Assembly: GCA_965368185.1 (NCBI GenBank)
Contig: CBDULZ010000007.1
Span: 25,020 to 89,019 of the forward strand
Reading direction: 5' to 3'
DNA length: 64,000 nt
Source: Kriegella sp965368185
GTDB lineage: Bacteria > Bacteroidota > Bacteroidia > Flavobacteriales > Flavobacteriaceae
Shown here one piece after another: positions 62,036-64,000 of the stretch. The notes beneath the pieces are model-generated. The model did no database searches. It worked only from the letters and a program-made list of their open reading frames with translations, and was not told where the DNA came from. How positions within the stretch are numbered: position 1 is the stretch's first letter; every line of letters starts with the position of its first letter. Position numbers and translations under genes: made by a program.

Positions 62036-63394
62036 CTAATTTTGAATGGATGCGACCTCTTTTTTTGTTACCATTTTTAAATTGTCTACTACAAAATTGC
62101 CTAAACTTCGACCTTGTTGTAGCCCCACCTCAATGGCTACGCGATAGTGGATGCCACCGTACATTCGACTGATTGCCGCCTCATCGGCGGCCTGATTGAA
62201 TGAGGTAAAGCTTCTGACGGGAAGCCCGTATGCGGTTTCAGTATCATCGTCAAAAGCGAAATCATCGCCAAAAATACTGGTCAATGCTGTTGATGCGGCA
62301 CCTGAAACCACCGAATGACCGCTGGTATATTCGGGAAAGGGTGGAGTTTGTAAGACCGGTTTCCAATTATCGTCGATATGTTCATTGATAAGGGTTTCCG
62401 GGCGTATAAGATTGCTGCGGTATTTTTCATCCCAGCAACTGATAAAGGCATCGGCAATGGCTAATGAGGTTTTGGTATAGGCATATATGGTTTTATCGAA
62501 ATCACTATCGGTTTTCTTACAGGAAATCTTGGTGATACCGATCCAATGGGCACCCGGGGTTATTTTCTTTGTAGCAAACATCAAATGGCCCCGTGTTACT
62601 GAAACATAGGGATTACAATCCCAGAATTTGGCAATTTCTATTTCTTCCGATGCATCGCCGGTCTCTGCAATCTTTTGGCCAACATCATAAACTTCTTTCA
62701 ACTCTTTGTAAAAATCAGAGGTCTCGTCCATAGAAAAAGCTGGAGGAGGGGTCGGTTTGAATTGTTGGGCCGAATCAATGACAAAAGGTCTGATTTTGTT
62801 CCAATGGGGTTCAATACCGTCCATATAGGCGGGAGGTGTTGGCTGCCATCGGTTAGGGTCATCGGCATTTACCGTGAACTTGGGCATGGTTCTCGTTTGG
62901 GCATAATTATCTTTGCCCATCCATGTACCAATATGTTCGGCCACTTTTAACCCATATGTTTTAGAAGCATTGAAGGTGGCGGTGTTTTTAGTTTCCCAGA
63001 TTCCATACAGACTATCCCGAAAAGCTTCCATCCGGTCCTCGGAAAAAATCAATCTTTTACTCAATTCCATGTGGGCCACCAATGCGGACACTTGATAGTT
63101 GATCGCCAAATTGGCTTCAGGTTTTGGAATAGTCGTTAAATCGGTTACTTGACCTTCAAGTGAGAGGTAATCATCGTTTTGAAGTGAGATAATCTCGTAG
63201 GCGGCAATATTCGGATACGCAAAAATACGACTGGCAACAGGCGGGGAGAAAATATCATGTACCATGATCTCGATGACTTTGTCAACTGAGGTATGAAATT
63301 GTTCAGGGGTAACCACGATAGGGCCTTCCTCCGCTTTTGTGTTACAAGAAATCATCGCTGTTATGGTTGCTACTCCCATCAATATCTTCTTCAT
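62036..63394 (-). CDS. vanadium-dependent haloperoxidase-like PAP2 lipoprotein
   Basis: The 452-residue protein has a lipobox (ITAMISCNTKA, Cys near residue 17). The PAP2/haloperoxidase signature is present: K-x6-RP in KYRSNLIRPETL, TSGH in FPEYTSGHSVVSG, and SR-x5-H in ISRMYGGIHYR. These positions bind vanadate in haloperoxidases and phosphate in PAP2 phosphatases. Which activity applies cannot be settled here. It starts overlapping a VCBS-type gene by 4 bases, an arrangement common in Flavobacteria. Confidence 0.88.
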   Translation of the reverse strand: MKKILMGVATITAMISCNTKAEEGPIVVTPEQFHTSVDKVIEIMVHDIFSPPVASRIFAYPNIAAYEIISLQNDDYLSLEGQVTDLTTIPKPEANLAINYQVSALVAHMELSKRLIFSEDRMEAFRDSLYGIWETKNTATFNASKTYGLKVAEHIGTWMGKDNYAQTRTMPKFTVNADDPNRWQPTPPAYMDGIEPHWNKIRPFVIDSAQQFKPTPPPAFSMDETSDFYKELKEVYDVGQKIAETGDASEEIEIAKFWDCNPYVSVTRGHLMFATKKITPGAHWIGITKISCKKTDSDFDKTIYAYTKTSLAIADAFISCWDEKYRSNLIRPETLINEHIDDNWKPVLQTPPFPEYTSGHSVVSGAASTALTSIFGDDFAFDDDTETAYGLPVRSFTSFNQAADEAAISRMYGGIHYRVAIEVGLQQGRSLGNFVVDNLKMVTKKEVASIQN

Positions 63395-64000
63395 CTTTCT
63401 TCCGTTTGCTGTTTTAATTTATAAACCTGTGCCCGTTCGTTGTTAATAGTGGCCAAGAGGTATGGTTGGTCTTTTACGGTAATGATATTTAAATGCCGAA
63501 TTGATTTCCGGTTAAAATCCAACCCTATCCTATTCCCCAAAATTACGTTATTTTCGTTTTTTATCAATGCGCCCGAAAAGGAATCGAATCGTCCGTGAAA
63601 AGGTTTAATGCCAAAGTAATTTCCTCCAGCCAACACCTCTTCCGTACCATCACCGTCAAAGTCATAATTTAGAAAGGCCATTATTGGCGATACTTGTAAT
63701 TCGTTATGAAAAGGGACATACAAAAATCTGCCATCTTCATTTTTCAGAAAACCAGATCTTAATTCATTTACTTCTAAAACAGTACTCTTTTCCAATGTTT
63801 TCTTGTCAAAAATCTGCTCGATTGATTTACCGGCGAAACTACTGTATGCGGTTATTTTTTTTCGAAGACTTACCATTTGACCCACCAATTGGTCAAAACC
63901 TTCGAACGGGTAGTAGGCTCCATTTTTTTCAATGGCGACCAAGGTTTCGGTGCTTCCGTTTTGGTCAAAGTCGTCGTAGAACATTTTCATGGGATATTTT
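63391..64000 (-). CDS. VCBS/FG-GAP repeat protein, C-terminal part (partial at right edge)
   Basis: The frame is open through base 64000 and the 5' end lies outside the window, so the Met at 63990 is internal. Visible residues include YDDFDQNGSTETLVA and NYDFDGDGTEEVLAGGN, calcium-binding Asp-x-Asp-x-Asp-Gly-type FG-GAP/VCBS motifs of large extracellular propeller proteins (CRTAC1-like). It is transcribed towards the haloperoxidase-like gene and overlaps its start by 4 bases. Its total size is unknown. Confidence 0.8.
   Translation of the reverse strand, partial: KYPMKMFYDDFDQNGSTETLVAIEKNGAYYPFEGFDQLVGQMVSLRKKITAYSSFAGKSIEQIFDKKTLEKSTVLEVNELRSGFLKNEDGRFLYVPFHNELQVSPIMAFLNYDFDGDGTEEVLAGGNYFGIKPFHGRFDSFSGALIKNENNVILGNRIGLDFNRKSIRHLNIITVKDQPYLLATINNERAQVYKLKQQTEER

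Noticed and set aside
1..64000. CRISPR arrays, tRNA genes, rRNA, transposases or prophage genes
   Set aside because: No regularly spaced repeats, tRNA-like cloverleaf, rRNA-like conserved stretches or phage/transposase proteins were seen on either strand.

Overview
The window is about 64 kb of chromosomal DNA from a Flavobacteriaceae-type member of the Bacteroidetes, probably marine. This is read from the gene content: T9SS type A sorting domains, a SusC-like TonB receptor with a carboxypeptidase-D N-terminal domain, DUF3127, DUF4271 and DUF4296 proteins, the Bacteroidetes form of dihydroorotase, a vanadium-haloperoxidase-like lipoprotein beside a VCBS protein, and many TAnnTTTG promoter boxes. 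I see no rRNA, tRNA, CRISPR array, prophage or transposase. Genes are dense, and several convergent pairs overlap at their stop codons.

Layout. 1-5.1 kb: end of truB, a TonB-like protein, a thioredoxin-like protein, a TetR regulator, tag and aat. 5.2-8.9 kb: an AtoE-type transporter, a DUF3127 protein, and a flavin reductase/methyltransferase pair. 9-12.1 kb: an orphan histidine kinase with a zinc-ribbon membrane partner, HIT, greA and a Rieske-like lipoprotein. 12.1-16.8 kb: a Gfo/Idh oxidoreductase, a saccharopine dehydrogenase-like enzyme, DUF423 and pckA. 16.8-25 kb: hemD with DUF4271 and GT39, then dolichol-phosphate-mannose-synthase-like GT2, pyrC, DUF4296, an epimerase and tyrS. 25-34 kb: a lipoprotein, a LuxE-like enzyme, two tiny T9SS-sorting-domain proteins, a TonB receptor with a beta-helix lipoprotein, and a divergent PhoB/PhoR-like two-component pair preceded by 11-bp direct repeats. 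34-39.5 kb: trmB, LysE, an alkyltransferase-like protein, mrp, nifU, then a ferredoxin-NADP reductase and a ferredoxin separated by a small inverted-repeat-bounded unit carrying a frameshifted four-helix-bundle (23S IVP-like) gene. 39.5-48 kb: an ABC exporter, a PIF1-like helicase, and a four-gene run (GntP permease, RidA, D-threonine-aldolase-like enzyme, membrane dipeptidase). 48-52.7 kb: slipin, a BNR-repeat protein, GNAT, a coiled-coil lipoprotein and a metallophosphoesterase.

The least ordinary part is 52.9-60.3 kb. It holds a GAF protein with a cysteine cluster, an HD phosphohydrolase fused to a Pycsar-effector-type transmembrane domain, and, divergent across only 47 bp, a 1240-residue lipoprotein. 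That lipoprotein appears to combine a calcineurin-like phosphatase, an atypical-kinase-like middle and an Omp85-type outer-membrane barrel. The window ends in a haloperoxidase-like/VCBS cluster that runs off the right edge. All functions are read from sequence alone, without database searches.
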